A stretch of DNA of 64,000 nucleotides from Rallus limicola (Eukaryota > Chordata > Aves > Gruiformes > Rallidae), in contig JAKCOZ010000015.1 in assembly GCA_022605955.1 (NCBI GenBank), positions 12,715,287 to 12,779,286 on the forward strand, in the 5' to 3' direction. Under the pieces are notes generated by a model. The model saw nothing but the letters and a program-made list of their open reading frames with translations, was not told the origin of the DNA and made no database searches. Positions within the stretch are counted from its first letter, which is position 1, and every line of letters starts with the position of its first letter. Positions 26,201 to 41,200 of this stretch are shown one piece after another. Made by a program: the position numbers and the translations under genes.

Positions 26201-29200
26201 AGGACAGAATACTGGGCTGGCTGGATCTCTCCTGTGATCTAGTGTGGCCTTTCTGGCATGCTTGAGTCCCTTCTGTAATTTAACTGCAAATCAAGAGCTC
26301 CTTGTTGTGGAGAGGTGAAACAATTTGTCACTGATGATCTCCTGGTATTACTTAAACATTAAGACATTAAAAGGTCATAGCACAACAGTGCTAACTGCCT
26401 TTTTTGAAAGGTAATTTCCAGGTACGTTAGGCTGCCTGAACTTTTTTGGCCATGTGTATAAATGGAAGACCCTAATTACTCCTAAATATTCTTATTTTAT
26501 TTTGTTTAATGTTAGAGCTTTTTAATTTTCTCCTTGGGAACTAGAGTAGCACAGCATCTACCTTTTCTGTATTTCTCTCACATGTTCTGTAAATACTAAG
26601 GTAACATTCTTTAAATATTTATTAAGGAATGGGAAAATCGCTTAATTACAATTCAGGACATCATTGATGAATGGCTGAGAGTGCAAGCACAGTGGCTGTA
26701 TTTGGAACCCATTTTCTCTTCTGAGGATATTATGCAACAGATGCCAGAAGAGGGGCGTCTCTTTCAGACTGTGGACAGACACTGGAAGGATATAATGAAG
26801 CATTGTGCAAAAGACCCAAAGGTAGAGAAAGTGTGTGGTACCAAAAGAAAATATTATTTGGAAAACTTACTGTATCCTATTTAAGCTTACAGTTTGCATG
26901 TATTCATTGTTACAGGTTCTTGTTGCTACTTCCTTAATAGGGTTACTGGAGAAGCTTCAGAACTGCAATGAGCTTCTTGACAAAATCCTGAGAGGGCTTA
27001 ATGCTTATCTTGAGAAAAAACGTCTCTTCTTTCCTCGGTATGATGAGTTTCAGCTGTTGAAAAAACAAAGATTCTGAATGTTTATTTTGTTGTGAAGAAG
27101 GTCATACTTTAAAGTAGCTTGATAATAAAGTTGGCTTTTTCCATTTTCCTCCATTTTTTTAGCTTCTTTTTCTTGTCTAATGATGAAATGTTGGAGATCC
27201 TGTCAGAGACTAAGGATCCTCTCAGAGTTCAGCCTCACTTGAAGAAGTGTTTTGAAGGCATTGCTAAGCTACATTTCCTTCCCAATTTGGACATTAAAGC
27301 AATGTATAGTTCTGAAGGCGAGTGTGTAGAACTGATTTCAACAATTTCTACTTCTGAAGCTCGAGGTGCAGTGGAGAAGTGGCTAATTCAAGTGGAAGAT
27401 ATTATGCTGAAGAGTATTCATGATGTTATTGCTAGATCAAGAATGGTATGGGCGTTGTAATTATTTAATAGCTGTGGCAAAAATGGCCCTTTCTTTATTT
27501 TAAGGCTATCTTGTGGCTTCCTGAAATTCTTACCGAACATGAGTTGATGAAGTTATGGAGCCAGGACCAAGTTAACCATGACTTGTATTTATAGATCAGG
27601 GAGATAAGTAAGAGTTTATTTTGAGTAAGAATCAAGGTGTTTTCCTGTAACACTGGCTATAAATTATTTTAAAAGCTTGGCAGCAATACTGCCTTTATAG
27701 GATATATTGTAGCAACGCATTTTGAGAGGAGTGGGTTTTGTGACCCATCCGGAGTATTTCTGACCCCCATATAAATCAGGCCTGGTGAAGCTAGCAGAAA
27801 CATGTAGATATGCAGCAACAGGAGAGCAGATGTCTGTGAGAACAGGAGGTTGCAAGAAAATCCATGAGATAAGAAACTTCCAGAATGTTAACAACTGCCT
27901 TAAAAAGGAACGGCGTGAATGTGTTGGCTTAACCAATTATTAGCAATAATGAGGCGCAAGTAAGGCATGTGAACAGAGCATCTAATGAATAGCAATGTAA
28001 TGTAACTCTTGCACTGATACAGAAACCTATATAAGCTGTGTGTGGGTTTCAATAAAGGAGCTCAACACTTGATCACATTGGTGCAAGTTGAGACCGTAAA
28101 ACTTTGGCTCCGGCAATATATTATCTATATTATATCCTATATTATAGGAAGAATTTTTCAGGATATATTATTCAGGTTTTTTATTTAGTTGCAAGGTAGA
28201 CATACAACACTTGCAGTATGCTTGCTTCCTCCTAATAGAAAAATCATTAGCCAGAAAATGTTTCTTTGTGTGAAATTAGTGATGAGTTGTGACTATTTAC
28301 ATAATATGGAAAGATAATTGCAAGAATTTATTATTAAAATTATTTGATAACAAATTGCAAATCTAAGGGGGAAAGAGAGTTAAAAGTTCATTTGGACTTT
28401 ATAGCCAAGGAAAAGAAAGAAAGAAGGGCAAAAAATAGTAATGGGCTCACATTATAAGTTTCTGTATTACTGTATGCCATGTGTGCACTGACAGTGTATT
28501 TATGTATTTTATTTACCTCTCAGGCATATCTGGAGACTGAGAGAAAAAGGTGGGTTCTGGAGTGGCCTGGACAAGTAGTATTGTGTGTGTCTCAAATGTT
28601 CTGGACAAGTGAGGTACATGAAGTTCTTTGCAGTGGACCAGAGGTACTTCATAATGCAGTCTTTTTCAAAAAATTTTTATTAATTTTTTGTTTCATCAAA
28701 TATATTTTGCTTAATCGAGTATTTTTCTACAAACAAAATTTGAAGAAGGATCAGCATATGAGTTTGATTTGTATGAATTTATGTACAGTAATTTATACTT
28801 GTGATTCAGGTACTTGAGTGCACTTGTTTAGAGTATATGTAGATTAAAATGTAGCTTCACAATGTAAATGCATAACTTAGAGAAGTTGATGTAAAGACAA
28901 AAAATGTACAAGAATGGCTTAATAAGCAATTTCCATTAAGATATTTAGTCAACATGAAGAAGTCTGGAATGCTTGAAACTGTCGTATAATCATTTTCCTA
29001 ATTACCTCTTTTGTCTTAGGGTTTAAAGGATTATTATGATACACTTCAGCTTCAACTTAATGATATTGTGGAGTTGGTAAGAGGAAAACTGTCAAAGCAA
29101 ACAAGGACTACATTGGGTGCCTTGGTTACTATTGATGTTCATGCTAGAGACGTCCTCATGGAAATGATTGAAAGCGGTGATTATAACGGGGCTTTTTCTT

Positions 29201-32200
29201 CATGTGTGTCTTAATACATAGCTAATCAAAAATGGTTAACCAATCTGATTTTGCTGCCTGAAACACAATAGTATTAAGTTATGTGTGAGAGCATTTGGAA
29301 GTGAGCATCAACGTTAGTAATTTCAAAGCTGTTCTAAAACTCAGTAGAAAATCCAGTTATCTAAAATGCCTTTTAAGGTTGCTTTCAATTCTGTGTTTAT
29401 CAGGCGTGCAGAGGGAAACAGACTTTCAGTGGCTTGCACAACTGCGATACTACTGGGAATCTGAGAATGTTCGTGTCTGCATCATTAACTGCAATGTAAA
29501 ATATGCCTATGAATACCTGGGAAACTCACCGCGCCTTGTCATCACTCCTCTTACAGACAGGTGTTACCGCACCTTGGTATGATCTTCCACCAGTGCTAAT
29601 AAATACTAAAGTAAATATTTGCTGTAGTATAGTACACTTACACTGTTCATTTTAGCCATACTATTTGGGCTTGCAGTTGCTGTCAAGACTCTGGTAATTC
29701 TCTTAAAATACAGTTTTCAAACATAGAATATTGAACATGAAACTGAGCTATAGCAACAATCTGGACAGCCCACCAACGTGACTGAAACATTAGGGGATTA
29801 TTCTGCTATGGTTGTGGTTTTTAGAACACAAACAGAAAAAAACAAGAACAGAAAATACTTTGCTCATGTTCTGTGGTTGCTAAATAAAGTGGAGGAAGAT
29901 CCAGTTATGAAAATATTGTTCCTAAGACTAGTACAAAAATTTGGCAACCTTGCAGTATTTGTGCTTTTGTTAGCAGTGCTTATCATTTATAAATGTCTAT
30001 CCTCAACCAAGCTGACAACCGAAAGTTACCCAGGTCATCTCAGATATGGCTTTTCTGACTGTCATTTACTGCAGTTTACTTGGATGAAGTATGGCTTCAA
30101 GACACCCATCCTCCTGTTGTAAGATGGTAACTTTCATGCCGTGGAGACCTAATTGCAAACTCTGTAGGGTTTAAGAAAGAGATGGTCTTAAGAAGACCTG
30201 ACTGATGCACCTGAAGATTTTTTTCCCCCCAACTCTTTGTAAGCTTCAGTTTTTACTGTATGGTTCTAGCTAATGCCAGGAACCCATTTGTCAAAACATC
30301 AAGGTACATTGGTGTGAGAGAGCGATGCAACTGGTAGTCTTTTTATTAGTCCACAGACCTTGAATCCTGGAGAAAAGCATTTGGAATCCCGGTACCTTGG
30401 CAAAAGGAAGTCTTGTCTTTTGCCTGTCAAGGTCTCAATACAGTCCTAGTCAATACAGCTGGGGCCTTGTAACTGTGGATAGGAAGCCAAATACAGTTGA
30501 GTTTTTGGTTAGAGTCTACAACTTTTTTTTTTTTCTGTCAGATTTTCCTCCTACTTAGTGGAATATGGGAGATAATAGGGAGTGATCAGTGGAATCAGGG
30601 ATAGAAAAGAGTAGCAACCAAGTAATTGCATCAGATTTAATTTGAAAGATGTATCTAAGCAAGAACTAAAAGACTGGGTCCACTAAAGTTTGAGTAACTA
30701 ATCATGGTAATAAGAATGAAAAACCTAAATTCTCTGTTAGGGTCAAAATTCAATTCTCTTTTATATATTTCCATGCTGTAAGTAAATTTCAGATTATTTT
30801 TAATTATTAGATTAAATTAGTGTCACCATACTTTTTATGTTAGATACAATGACTGTATGAAACTCTGTAGTACCAGTCAATTTAATGTCTTCACTTAGAA
30901 TAATTTAATATGAATGAAACAATGATGATGTCCATAAACTATTTATTTTTCTTAGATTGGAGCCTTTTATTTAAACCTCGGTGGTGCACCAGAGGGTCCA
31001 GCAGGGACAGGTAAAACAGAGACAACCAAAGATTTGGCTAAAGCTCTTGCTGTTCAGTGTGTTGTCTTCAACTGTTCTGATGGCCTTGATTACCTGGCAA
31101 TGGGAAAGGTAAGTAGAAAATAAAGGTATTTTATTTTTTTAGGATGAAAATTGTGGGGTCCTCTTACTTTGCAGAATCAAATAAATGTGGTACCTTTGGT
31201 TTGCTACCCTTGGACATTATATACTGATCACTGTATATGTTTAATTTTCTGCGCTTTATGAAATCCTATGTAGTTACTAATTAAAACATGACATAAACAA
31301 GAGTTCACAGGATCAGGATCTTCTGATTTAGCTTTCTTTAGAACCAAGAAAAGACTTCATTCTTAGTACATCATTGATCTTTGCTCTAAACAGGCTTAGA
31401 CATTATTATCGTGTCTCTTTCATGTAGTTCAATTTCCAACATGATACTTAGTTTCTCTTGAATCTCCTAAGATTCCATTGGTGATACTATTGCTATCTTT
31501 CTTCATTTCCAGTTTTTCAAGGGTTTGGCTTCATCAGGTGCATGGGCGTGTTTCGATGAATTCAATCGCATTGAACTGGAAGTACTGTCTGTTGTGGCAC
31601 AGCAGATCCTCTGCATACAGAGGGCTATACAGATAAAGCTAGAAACATTTGTTTTTGAAGGAACTGAACTGAAGCTTAACCCTAACTGTTTTGTAGCTAT
31701 TACTATGAATCCAGGTTATGCAGGACGTTCTGAACTTCCAGATAACCTGAAGGTAAGATAACAAAATACATACTTCTGCCTAGGACCTAATTTGGGCACA
31801 TGTATTGCTGGTAGTAATTCAGTCTGTACCACATGTAATATAAAATACTTGTTTTACAATTTATACATACCAAGTCCCCTTTTTTTTCCTCTTTATTTTT
31901 TTCTAAGTACTTTGGTTTTTTTGAAGGAATTTAAATATTTATTTTATCATGTCTATTAGTGTTCTTCAGTCTTTGGCCTGGAAAAATAATCATGAAGTAC
32001 TGTAGCAAGTAAACAGTCAAGCATCAGGCCATGGGTATATTGTAAGATTTAGATACTAACTTTTTTAAGACAGAGGTATATGTTGGAAAAAATGCTTTGA
32101 GAAAGTATTTTTACACTGCATTTATTATAGTCTTATTTAAAAGAGGTATTATCAATCAGCTTAACACATGCAGTGAATTTGCTTAGATTACCTGATTTAA

Positions 32201-35200
32201 ATAAAATCTTTGAGATTATTTTTTGGTCTAGATTATCTGTTTCATTGAGGAGGCATGGCTTTAGCAAAGTTCTCTGGAGCCTTTTGGAGCTGCTTAAGAC
32301 TCAACATTGCACAGAGCTTCTGGGCCAGAGCAGCTCGCCTGTGTGGGAAGTACACTGCTAATTAAAGCAGAGTGAGTGCAGCATGAAGCTGTAAATCACT
32401 TAAAGGAGGGATGTGCATTCTCTTACCTGCTGTGTACAACAACTTCCTTTGCTTACTTCTGTGTTGGATGTATCAGTGTAAGGAGCAAACCGCATTCTTG
32501 AGACTTTGATGAAGGAAAAGAGTTGGGCAAGACAGTCTTTTCTGTACCACATTGTACACTGAGATGGATTTGATGGCACCTTGCTTAGCTTCCCTAGTGA
32601 GTCACAAGCTGCAAACATTGATAATTCTTCTGTTTTGTTAGCTCTCAAATGTTCTGCAGGCCCTCGTTTCCCAGTCTAACAGTTTTAAATGATCCACAGA
32701 TTACTTAATCATATTAATCAGTACTTCATTTAAAATTGTGTTACTATTTTCAGTTAGAAATGCTGTGATGGGGTGAATACTGATCTAGCACCTGCAAAAG
32801 TTCTGAATTACTTTCCATTCCTCAAATAATTATTTAAAGCTATTTCTTTGGGTATGTGTTTCAGGTTCTTTTCCGAACAGTAGCCATGATGGTTCCTAAC
32901 TATGCTCAGATAGCAGAAATTTCACTGTATTCATATGGATTTTTGAATGCTAAGTCTCTGTCAGTGAAGATAGTCATGACCTACAGGCTTTGTTCAGAAC
33001 AGCTTTCCTCTCAGTATCACTATGACTATGGTATGCGAGCAGTTAAAGCTGTGTTGGTGGCGGCTGGAAATCTAAAACTGAAATTTCCCACAGAAGATGA
33101 AGATATATTGGTGAGTTCCTGTGGGAATAATTCTTAAGGAATTTTATAGATGCCCACAGTTCCGATTTCTGAAGACAGTTCTACTATGTCTTGTCATATC
33201 CTAGTGTCTTAGTTTCCCTATGTGTGAAATGAAGACAAAGTACAAGCTGAGCTTTCCAGTGCTGTGCTGATGACTGCGCAGTTGTGCTTAACTGCTTACT
33301 AAAGGCACCATTTAATTAATTTATTAGTCGATCTTTATTACGTGTTAGAGTAGTTGATGAGCAATTTTTTCTGTGTTTTTAATAAGAACAGTAAAATGTA
33401 TATTTGTTTCCTCTAGCTTCTTAGATCAATTAAGGATGTGAACGAACCCAAATTTTTGGCACATGATATACCTCTGTTCATGGGTATAACTAGTGATTTA
33501 TTTCCTGGAATCAAGCCTCCTGATGCAGACTACAATGTAAATACACTTGTAACTTTTCCTTGATCTTAATTATTGTGGGTTGTTCTGCATTACTCTGTTT
33601 TTAACTAGGTGTAAGTAATACATTTATCTGTGAGCTGTTGTAAAATAAGGAAAATTACCAAACTTTTGTGGTGAAACTTGGAGCAAGAATTCTTTTTGGT
33701 ACTGAGTATAAACCCCATCTAAGTTGCTTTACAACCAGAAAGAAGCTTTTTGTTTGTGTTTTCTTTTGTTTATAACGGTAGTTAAAGTATAGCTCCCTAG
33801 GAGCATGGCTGGGAAGAAGATAAGCATGTTGGAAAAGGCAAATTAGATTAACCTTTTTTAAATTTCCAGTAAAAATACTAGAGTACTGTCAAAAGCCTGT
33901 TGTCCCACGCATACTGTTGGTTTTCTGATGGTGATATGCCTTTTCTTCAAGATAAAAATTGTATTTACGTCCTGCATGTGAAGTAAAGAAGTGATTTTTT
34001 TGTTTGTTTTTTTCCCTTGGGATGTTGGCTATATTCTGTTTAATAGCATTTCAGTTACTAATTAATTTGAATGCATATCAAGAAGGGTTTAACTCTTTTA
34101 CTGTAGTCTGAGATAGTAATTAAAATTGTAGAGATGAGGTTATGATCTGTTTTGATTTTAGGATTTTCTGGAATGTGCCAGGGAATGTTGCATTCAACAT
34201 AATGTCCAACCTGTGAAAGCTTTTCTGGAGAAAATGATACAGACATATGAAATGATGATTGTTAGACACGGGTAAGAGTCTCATTTCTGTTTCACAAGCA
34301 GCATTTGTTGTGATTTTGACTTACACTGTAGCAGTTATTTGTATCAAATATAAAAGGTCATATGGGTAGAAAAATGTTTCTATTGAAACAGTTGGTCACC
34401 AATACGGCTTTTACATGTAACAAAGTTCTTGTAAATACATCTGTGGGGAATTGTACTGCTCTTGAGATCAGAAATAACCTCACCCAGGTAACAATTTTAG
34501 ATGTGGGTATCAGGATGCTGAAGACTTACGACTGTAGATGTTTGTCTATACTAAAGTATTCATTATTGGTTCTCTGCAATTTTATTCATTTATTACTGAA
34601 TAGCAACTATATGGAGAAAGTATATACAATATGACAGTATTAATACAATTGTTAATATTCACCTCATTAAATAAACTTTTCAGTGTCCCAGTGTTACAGT
34701 CACATTCCTCTACTGCGTGACTAAGAAGTTACTTTGAAATGTGGGTGATGATAGTTGGAATTTTTTGTATGTATAGATGTATAGTACATGTTCCTTCTGC
34801 CTGTGTGCTTCCAGAACTTTGTATAAACTCTTTCTAGTCAGGAAAAAAACCCTAGAAAGTAATTTTGACTCGGCAAATAACTGAAGTAGTGTTGTGGTAA
34901 GTCTGTTTGTGGCTGTGTGTGTGTGCAGAGTTTTTCCTAAAGGACAAACCAGATTTATTTGCTCTGTTGTTTTAAAATTTGGTGCAAATTAGCTTTAGGC
35001 CTATGAATGATGTCGTTGGCTGTTGTGTGGGCTGTAAAAGTCAAAAGTACAAAACAACTTTATTAATAGTGGGTTTTTTTCCATCTGTCAGCTTTATGCT
35101 GGTAGGGGAATCGTTTTCTGGGAAGACCAAAGTTCTGCATGTGTTGGCAGACACACTGTCTCTTATGAAAGAGCGTGGTTATGGTGAAGAAGAAAAAGTA

Positions 35201-38200
35201 ATTTTTAGAACTGTGAACCCAAAATCAATCACTATGGGTCAGCTTTTTGGGCAGTTTGATATGGTATCCCATGAGGTAATGTATGTTTAAAAATAACTTA
35301 CAGTAATTGCTCACCTTTATTTGTTTCTTCTTACCTGCTGTGGCTTTCATGGAGTTTGTATGTGTAAAGTTAACTCATTATGTCATTCCACAGCTGTTTT
35401 CAGGGGCAGGAAAAGCTGTTTACCAGGTTCCTGCTTCTGTTTTTTAAGTCCCAATTCTGTACCCTGCACTTCAGACAGTGTTTATGGGGTTCTGCTGTGA
35501 ATTAAATTACTGGTTTGGTTGTAAGAAAAAAGTAGCAAACATATTAGTATGGGTTCAAGACTAGGAGCTAATAATCCTGTCTGGTTTTTCTGCTTTGTAG
35601 TATTTCTAGTGCTTTTTTTTTTAGTTTTTGTTCTAATTTATATGTGTCAGACCTCTTTTATTCTGGATTATATGCCACTGAATTAATGATGTTATGATTT
35701 TAACACAACTGTAATTTTATTTTAGCTAATACTTCTATGGCTTATTTTAAATTATTGTATAAAAATGCAGTACCACATATTATTTAGGTCTAAATATGAG
35801 AAGAAAAAAACCAAACCAATACTGTTCTGAGGGTCATTGTCCTAGTATAGTTGTATTCATGCTCATACTGAAATTATCTGTATTCGTTCCTCTGTCTATT
35901 CCTAATCAGCGTAATCAAAGAAATACAAAAGCTGTCTAGCACAACTTAAGAACTCATGGGTTCTAAGTGTGAAACTTAGGTTTGGAGAAGAAACAATGAT
36001 AAAGTAAATGTGAAGTAGTGAAACTTGGGGTGACTCTGGGGAGAAACAGATGCAAGGCAGTGTGGAAGCATTTCTGAGTTTCTGTAAATTGCATTGCCAG
36101 TCTTCTCTTTGTAGCAATATACTTTTAAACTGAAAAAAACACTATCTTAAAATATGCTGATGTTGCATGACCCTCAGTGAAATTAGAAGAGAGGAATAAT
36201 GACAAAGGGAGGGAAGTTTTTTCTGTAACTTGTAGTTTTAACTGAACTATATATTCTATGTCTTACTTTTCATTCCTACATTCTCCTCTAGTGGACAGAT
36301 GGTATAATTGCTAATACTTTCAGAGAATTTGCATTATCTGAGACTCCTGAACGCAAATGGGTTATCTTTGATGGCCCAGTTGATACTCTGTGGATAGAAA
36401 GCATGAACACAGTTCTGGATGACAACAAAAAGGTATCAGTCAGTGGAAATAAATATCTAAATAAAAGAATATGATGTTTTGAAAGTATGCTTCTGCATAT
36501 AAAAGCTCAAATGCAAACATCAGTGGCTAGCATTTGAAAAAGACAAAAGCAGTGTGGTTTTCATTACAAGTTGTAACCTTTTAAAAATTTTTTTACATTT
36601 ATTTTAATCATAATCACAGAATTAATTAACTGCTGTAAGACATTAAATGTACAGTATTTCCTTAATGCCATATTGTAAGTTTGTAACAGAAATAATTGAA
36701 ATCTGAAATGTCAAGACATACATTTAATTATATTTAATATTAATTCCATGGTTTCAAAAATTGCACAAACTTAAGCACATAAAGAAAATCCCAAGACACA
36801 AAGGTCTGTATTTTCAAAAATAAAGACTTCTGAGGATGAAGTTGTAAAACCATACAATGCTTTTGAAAATGCACCTTAGGAATATAAAAATTAGAGACAA
36901 AGTTAATATAAAAGTTAGGTACAACTTTTTAAATTGTCTGTCAAAATGCTCAAACTGGGACTTCTATTTATTAAGTAGGAATATGTATCTACACATACAT
37001 ATAGCACCTATATAAATCTCCAGCTAGAATGCTTCAGTATTAGCAGCAATAAGCAGCAGATATAATTTCTCCTTTGTGTTGCTGTCTCTTCTTTGCCCTG
37101 CCACACGCACGATAGTTACCTGTAATGAACCTACTGGTAGGATAATTGGAAGTACTATGATTCAAGTGAAGAGTTTAGCTAAAGTACGAAGAAAAATAAT
37201 TGTTGCTCGAAGTGATTAAGCGTTTTATGGGGTTGACCTTGCCTTGTTTATAGTGGGTTATGCTGATTTTCATATAGACCACTCCTGTAACAGGTACCAT
37301 AATTTACAGCTAATTGTTTTTCTAACTTTTTTAAAACTTTATTTTATTTTTATTTTTTTATTATACATTTATTTTATTTTTATTGAAGCTTTGTTTGATG
37401 AGTGGGGAAATCATCCAAATGTCCCTTCAGATGAATCTTATTTTTGAAACGATGGATCTCTCCCAGGCATCAGTAAGTCTTGTATTTAATGAAAATATAA
37501 AATGAAGTTCAATATACTAAATGTATTTTAAAAAGTGTTTACATTTTCTCCTTAGCCTGCTACAGTCAGTCGTTGTGGCATGATTTATTTGGAGCCCTCT
37601 CAACTGGGCTGGAGACCAATTGTTACCTCTTGGTTGAATAAGCTGCCCGAACCTCTTAACTTAAAGGCACATCAAGATCTTCTGCAGGAACTTTTTGATT
37701 GGTTGATACCACCAGCATTAAGACTCCGCCAGAAACAGTGCAAGGTATTTTTTGCCATTTTTTTCCGCAGTAGGTAGGTGGTGGTTTCTGTTCCTTTACC
37801 TTTGGTAAGGTGGGACTATTGTCTCATGACAAGTGCGATTAGAGTGAATATGCATCAGCCTCCTGTTGTTTTGAGAGGGGATTTTCTTGGTCCATTTTGG
37901 AAAGTTAAAATGAGAATGTTAGGTAAGACTTGTAAGTTGATCAGTTTTCACTTTGTTCTTTTCAAAAGTAAACTATTTAAAGCACTGAAAGAAAAGCCTT
38001 CCCAAGAGAATTTCATACACTTTTTTTTTTCTTTAAAGATGCCATGTTGAATAGGAAAGCACTTCATGTTTTAGGAAAAGTGTGTGCAGTTCCTTGCAAA
38101 CTCTGCAGATACAGTGCTTAGGCTTTTGCTTGGGTACTGCTGTAGTTCCTTCCATGGAGGTTTTTGTTTCAATATGTATGATTGTAGCACTCATATGGTG

Positions 38201-41200
38201 GCCATGAACACTGTTAACAAGCTAAGTGTCTTGATGTTTCAAGGTTAAAGGAGTGCAAATCATCTTTTGAATACATTCAGTGTAAGCTTTGACTTCAAAT
38301 ATTCATAATTAGCTAATTATCTCATTATTTTATTATTTTGGATCCAAAAGATAAACTAACTGAACACCTATAAGTATAATATCCGTCCTTTTATATCTTT
38401 TAGGAACTGGTACCTACAAGCAATATCAATGTTGTAGTAGCTCTTACGCGGCTTTTTGAAATGTTGATTTGCCAAACTGTGCAAGAAGACCCCACCAACA
38501 AAAACATCCGCACGTGGATTATGGTTGGTTTTTAACCTGTAGAAAAACGTGTATCTATTCCTGCGTATGCTGATCTTCAAAAATAATTGGACTAATCAAA
38601 ACAACTTTAATCTGAGATATCAGATGTGAAACAATTTCATTACCTCCCTGTTCCCACCTCTCCCTGGGTTTTGGAGATGCCCAGACAATACACAAGTCTT
38701 AGATGTAACAAATATGATAATATGCTATTTTTCTGGGATCGTTTTTGTTAAATGTGCTTTTTAACTGAATAATTAGGAAAAGCAAAATTGTACTTTTTCT
38801 CTTAAAGGAAGCAAGTGTTCATGTGATATTGATTGGCTTGTTTGAGCAAGATTTTATTGGGAAGAGTGTTTTCTGAGAGTTACGTTAGTTGGACACTCTG
38901 ACCTTATATGATTGTTCCTATGGAAACACTGAAGAAAACAGAATGTAGAAGCATTTATTTAAAACTGAATTAGAAAATTCCTAGATCTGGGTTTGCAATT
39001 AGAAAATCCTGTGATAATATGATTAAACTCTTCTCAGGCTTTGTCGTGTGACACAATGCTTTTGTCAGTGGGTTTTCTTTTTTGTCTCTATACAATAGTC
39101 TCCAATATATATATATATGTGTGTGTGTGTATTTGTGTCTCATACATGTGTATTTGTGTGTCTCATTGTATATATGTATATCCTTGAATAAGATTTTTTG
39201 TTTGTTTGTTCTGTCTTTAATCAAATTTCTAAATATCTTTAGCCCAGGACTAATCAAGGGTAACTTGTAGCACCTATCCATTAGCAGTATATTTTCAGAA
39301 TTATGTTTTTATCAGACTGTAGAAGATTCATACAGTATGTCAACTTTTTGGACAGTTGCTTGTCTTTTTACCCTTGTAGGGTTGCTTTGCTTTTGCCACA
39401 GTCTGGTCCGTTGGTGCAACTTGTGATGGTGACAGCAGGATAATTTTTGATAATTTCTTGAGGGAAACTTTGGCTGGGAAATCTGGAATAAATCCTTTAC
39501 CGACAAGTGTGGGAAAATGGGAGTGTCCCTTTGAAGAGGAAGGCTTGGTCTATGACTACATGTATGAGGTATTGATTGATTGCTTCTGCATTGACTGAAG
39601 TAGGTTCTTAAAGTGTAAATGGAAGGAAAATATAGCTAGATGGATATTTTCATTTTACAGAGCAGATTAGATGTTGTAGAGGAATGGTGTTGGATTAAAT
39701 CCCACAGTGCATTTTTAATGTATTTTTTGTTTTTGATAATGTGCTGACCATTTTTTTAAAAGAAAATACCAAGATGTGTGCATCAGTTAGGTATATAATA
39801 TTGCAACATTATAGTTATTCTGTGGCTAAAACTCAAATCTGGTTTTGTATATAAAGGAAGATGTGGACTGTCTAGAAAGAAAACAGGATATTGAGCCCAC
39901 CGGCAGTTTGCTTATATTCCAATTTTGTTTATAGTATCCATTAGAAAGGTTAGATTATAGTTACACTCTAATTTCTGCGTATGTTCTTTTGAGTGGATTT
40001 ATATTTTTGTTTCTTTTGGCTGAACAGAATCCTTAAGAAAATATTCTTAAGTTTAGAAATGTACTTTATTAGTAAGAGAAAAAAACCTAAATACACGAAC
40101 TTCTGAAACATTTGATATTTGTTAAAATTTATTAGCTTAATTTTTCAAAAGTGAAGTAGAAGAGGAAAACCTTCCCTATGTATAGAATTAACGCTGTTCT
40201 ATTTTACATCTGTATTGCTTTCTAGCTGAAAGGCAAAGGATGTTGGGTTCATTGGAATAAATTTATTAAAAATATTAATTACAGTGATAAAAATGTGAAG
40301 ATTCAAGATATTATAGTCCCAACTATGGAAACAGTCCGCTATACCTTTTTGATAGATCTGTTTGTTACTCACGGAAAGTAAGTTATGTCACTTTAGTGCA
40401 AATTTCTCTCTCTTCTTTAGTAATTTTTTTCTTTAATTAGTCATATAAAAATCAGTTATATTAGCTATGGTCAAATCATACAAGAGAATGAAACATGAAC
40501 CAGCCTCCAGCGAAGTTTCAAAGCTTGAAAAGTTTATGAGGTTTAAACTACTGCAAGACCTACCAGGAGAAATATAACTCCCATGTATATTCATACATAC
40601 TCCAAAGCTAATAGAATGAGGGAATAAGAAGTGTCTCTCCCTTTGTCCCCTTTGTCTTGGTGGTGGGAATGCTGTAAATTTATGAGAGGGTTGTATGAGT
40701 AGATCAAAACATTTTTAGTTTCTTCTTAAGGCATGCAATGTTTTTAGAGCTAGAACAAGCAGGGCAAGTTAGTTAAACCTTTGACTTCTAATTTCATTTA
40801 GCTTATAGTTGGTTAGATTTGTGCACTCTGTATATATTATTTATTTCTTTGTGAAGACCACTTCTTTTAGTGGGACCAACAGGTACTGGGAAATCTGTAT
40901 ATGTCAAGGACAAATTAACGAATAACTTGGAAAAGGAGCGCTACTTGCCCTTCTTCATGAATTTTTCAGCTCGAACCAGCGCCAACCAGACCCAGGTTAG
41001 TAGAGCAGATAATTTCTTGTTGTGGTTTAGCCAACAGCAGTCAGGTATTCAGGGATCACCCCAAAGCTGGTGCTGTGCAAGGCCCTTGCTGCTGCACCAG
41101 GCCCCCAGCTGCCACTCAGTCCCTCAGCCCACCCCCAGTTATAAACAGAACATGACATGATATGGTATGGAATATTCCTTTGGCCAGTTTGGGCCAGCTG

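Noticed and set aside
27664..27936. 90-codon minus-strand open frame
   Set aside because: It overlaps the LTR in antisense and shows no retroviral or host protein similarity.
29778..30122. 114-codon plus-strand frame in intron 24
   Set aside because: No recognisable domain, no splice signals fitting the dynein frame; length is plausible by chance in AT-rich DNA.
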